From Herbiconiux sp. (GTDB lineage Bacteria > Actinomycetota > Actinomycetes > Actinomycetales > Microbacteriaceae): a DNA stretch of 64,000 nt. The DNA is taken from contig NZ_SCVE01000006.1 in the NCBI RefSeq assembly GCF_004297105.1, positions 124,001 to 188,000 of the forward strand. The letters run 5' to 3'. The position numbers and the translations under genes are program-made. Of the stretch, positions 63,461 through 64,000 are shown piece by piece (within the stretch, counting starts at the first letter, position 1; every line of letters begins with the position of its first letter). The notes beneath the pieces were generated by a model. The model was not told the origin of the DNA. It did not search any database and was given only the letters and a program-made list of their open reading frames with translations.

Positions 63461-63976
63461 TCAGCCTCTGAGCGCGATGTTGGCCGAGATCTCGGTCCAG
63501 CCGGGCGACACCGTCATGTACTCGGTGTGCAGCCATGCCCGCTCGCCCGAGGGCAGCTCGAGGTAGGCGCCGTGCAGGCCGAAGCGCTGGGCGTCGAGGC
63601 AGGTGGCCAGGGTTCCATCGCTCGAACCCGTGACCGCACCCGTGCTGGCGGTGGAGAGTGTGTCGGGGGCCGTACTGCTCGCTGCCGCATCCGCACCGGC
63701 GACCGCCGCGCCGGCGCCCGCGGGTTCGGCGATGAAGCACACCTGGTTGTCGCGGGTCACACCCACCCAGAATTCGAGGCCCTCGTGTTCGGTGAGGAGC
63801 CGCAGCGAGGTGGTGAGCAGATCGGAGTCGACGCCCGGCACATCCGGGGGCACATCGCCCGACACGAGCAGTGTGCCGGCATCGAGGTGAGCGAGCTTCG
63901 CCAGGGCGTTGGTGGGGTTCGACGAGCATCCGGCCAGAACGAGCCCCAGCCCGATCGCGATCGCCGCACCCGTCAT
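63461..63976 (-). CDS. Lipoprotein, hypothetical (start may lie outside window)
   Basis: 171 residues from ATG 63976. A hydrophobic segment ends in the lipobox LVLAGC, so the protein should be lipid-anchored on the outside. The mature part has an Ala/Thr-rich insert (about 88-115) between two halves and three cysteines. Not recognised. The frame stays open to the window edge with arginines upstream (GRTARAAM), which would complete a normal signal peptide, so the true start may lie beyond 64000. Confidence 0.7.
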   Translation of the reverse strand: MTGAAIAIGLGLVLAGCSSNPTNALAKLAHLDAGTLLVSGDVPPDVPGVDSDLLTTSLRLLTEHEGLEFWVGVTRDNQVCFIAEPAGAGAAVAGADAAASSTAPDTLSTASTGAVTGSSDGTLATCLDAQRFGLHGAYLELPSGERAWLHTEYMTVSPGWTEISANIALRG

Positions 63977-64000
63977 CGCAGCGCGCGCGGTACGGCCGCC

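Noticed and set aside
1-64000. CRISPR array, insertion sequence or prophage
   Set aside because: I saw no regularly spaced short repeats, transposase, integrase or phage structural gene; ssrA, a common integration site, has intact flanks.

Overview
The window is a stretch of ordinary, gene-dense chromosome from a high-GC Gram-positive actinobacterium, most probably of the family Microbacteriaceae. The evidence is the GC-rich codon use, the sigR-rsrA-aroA-rsgA-hisN order, the prfB-ftsE-ftsX-smpB run with tmRNA close by, a Kgd-type 2-oxoglutarate enzyme, a GuaB1 protein, DUF3039, and many start codons that lie 6-7 bases after a TANNNT box (leaderless transcripts). I see no phage, transposon, CRISPR array or rRNA.

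Layout. 1-4.0 kb: amide-hydrolysing enzymes (amidohydrolase cut by the window edge, creatininase-like protein, amidase), a PPC/DUF296 protein and a PAT-type acetyltransferase. 4.0-8.4 kb: ung, an S51-like protein and a purine-type phosphoribosyltransferase as one overlapping operon, then an MFS transporter and an SDR. 8.5-11.3 kb: metY and metX, acetylhomoserine sulfhydrylation. 11.4-14.6 kb: histidine kinase, unrecognised membrane protein and LuxR-type regulator. 14.6-23 kb: thiamine-binding protein, GT87-like membrane transferase, YceI protein, nnrD, Old Yellow Enzyme, two CNNM/CorC-type membrane proteins, guaB1. 23-31.2 kb: kgd, then rsrA-sigR facing aroA-rsgA-hisN. 31.2-36.8 kb: secreted trypsin/PDZ lipoprotein, septum-formation-type lipoprotein, phosphoglycerate-mutase-like phosphatase, MarR regulator, tmRNA, SIMPL protein and an SDR. 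36.8-37.4 kb: a gene-free, repeat-rich region. 37.4-41.2 kb: smpB, ftsX, ftsE, prfB. 41.2-46.9 kb: MFS, tRNA-Leu, DedA, zinc-type CDF, and rdgB/rph/murI. 46.9-52.3 kb: pncB, DUF3039, an ABC exporter-type pair, two small genes. 52.4-59.5 kb: an ATP-grasp/acetyltransferase fusion with an SRPBCC partner, a 96-residue protein, and a giant nuclease-helicase. 59.6-64 kb: SDR, TetR with divergent drug-type MFS, PhzF, and a lipoprotein.

Most coding content is housekeeping. The features that most deserve a second look are non-coding or architectural. A perfect 21-bp inverted repeat brackets the tmRNA gene. A perfect 31-bp-arm palindrome fills the gap between the kgd and rsrA stop codons. The 549-bp gene-free region holds a 52-bp dyad and a diverged 125-bp-period repeat. 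The 870-residue ATP-grasp/acyltransferase fusion is coupled to an SRPBCC gene. At least 23 starts share the leaderless layout, and I used it to choose several start codons. All homology statements come from motif reading and recall; no search was run.
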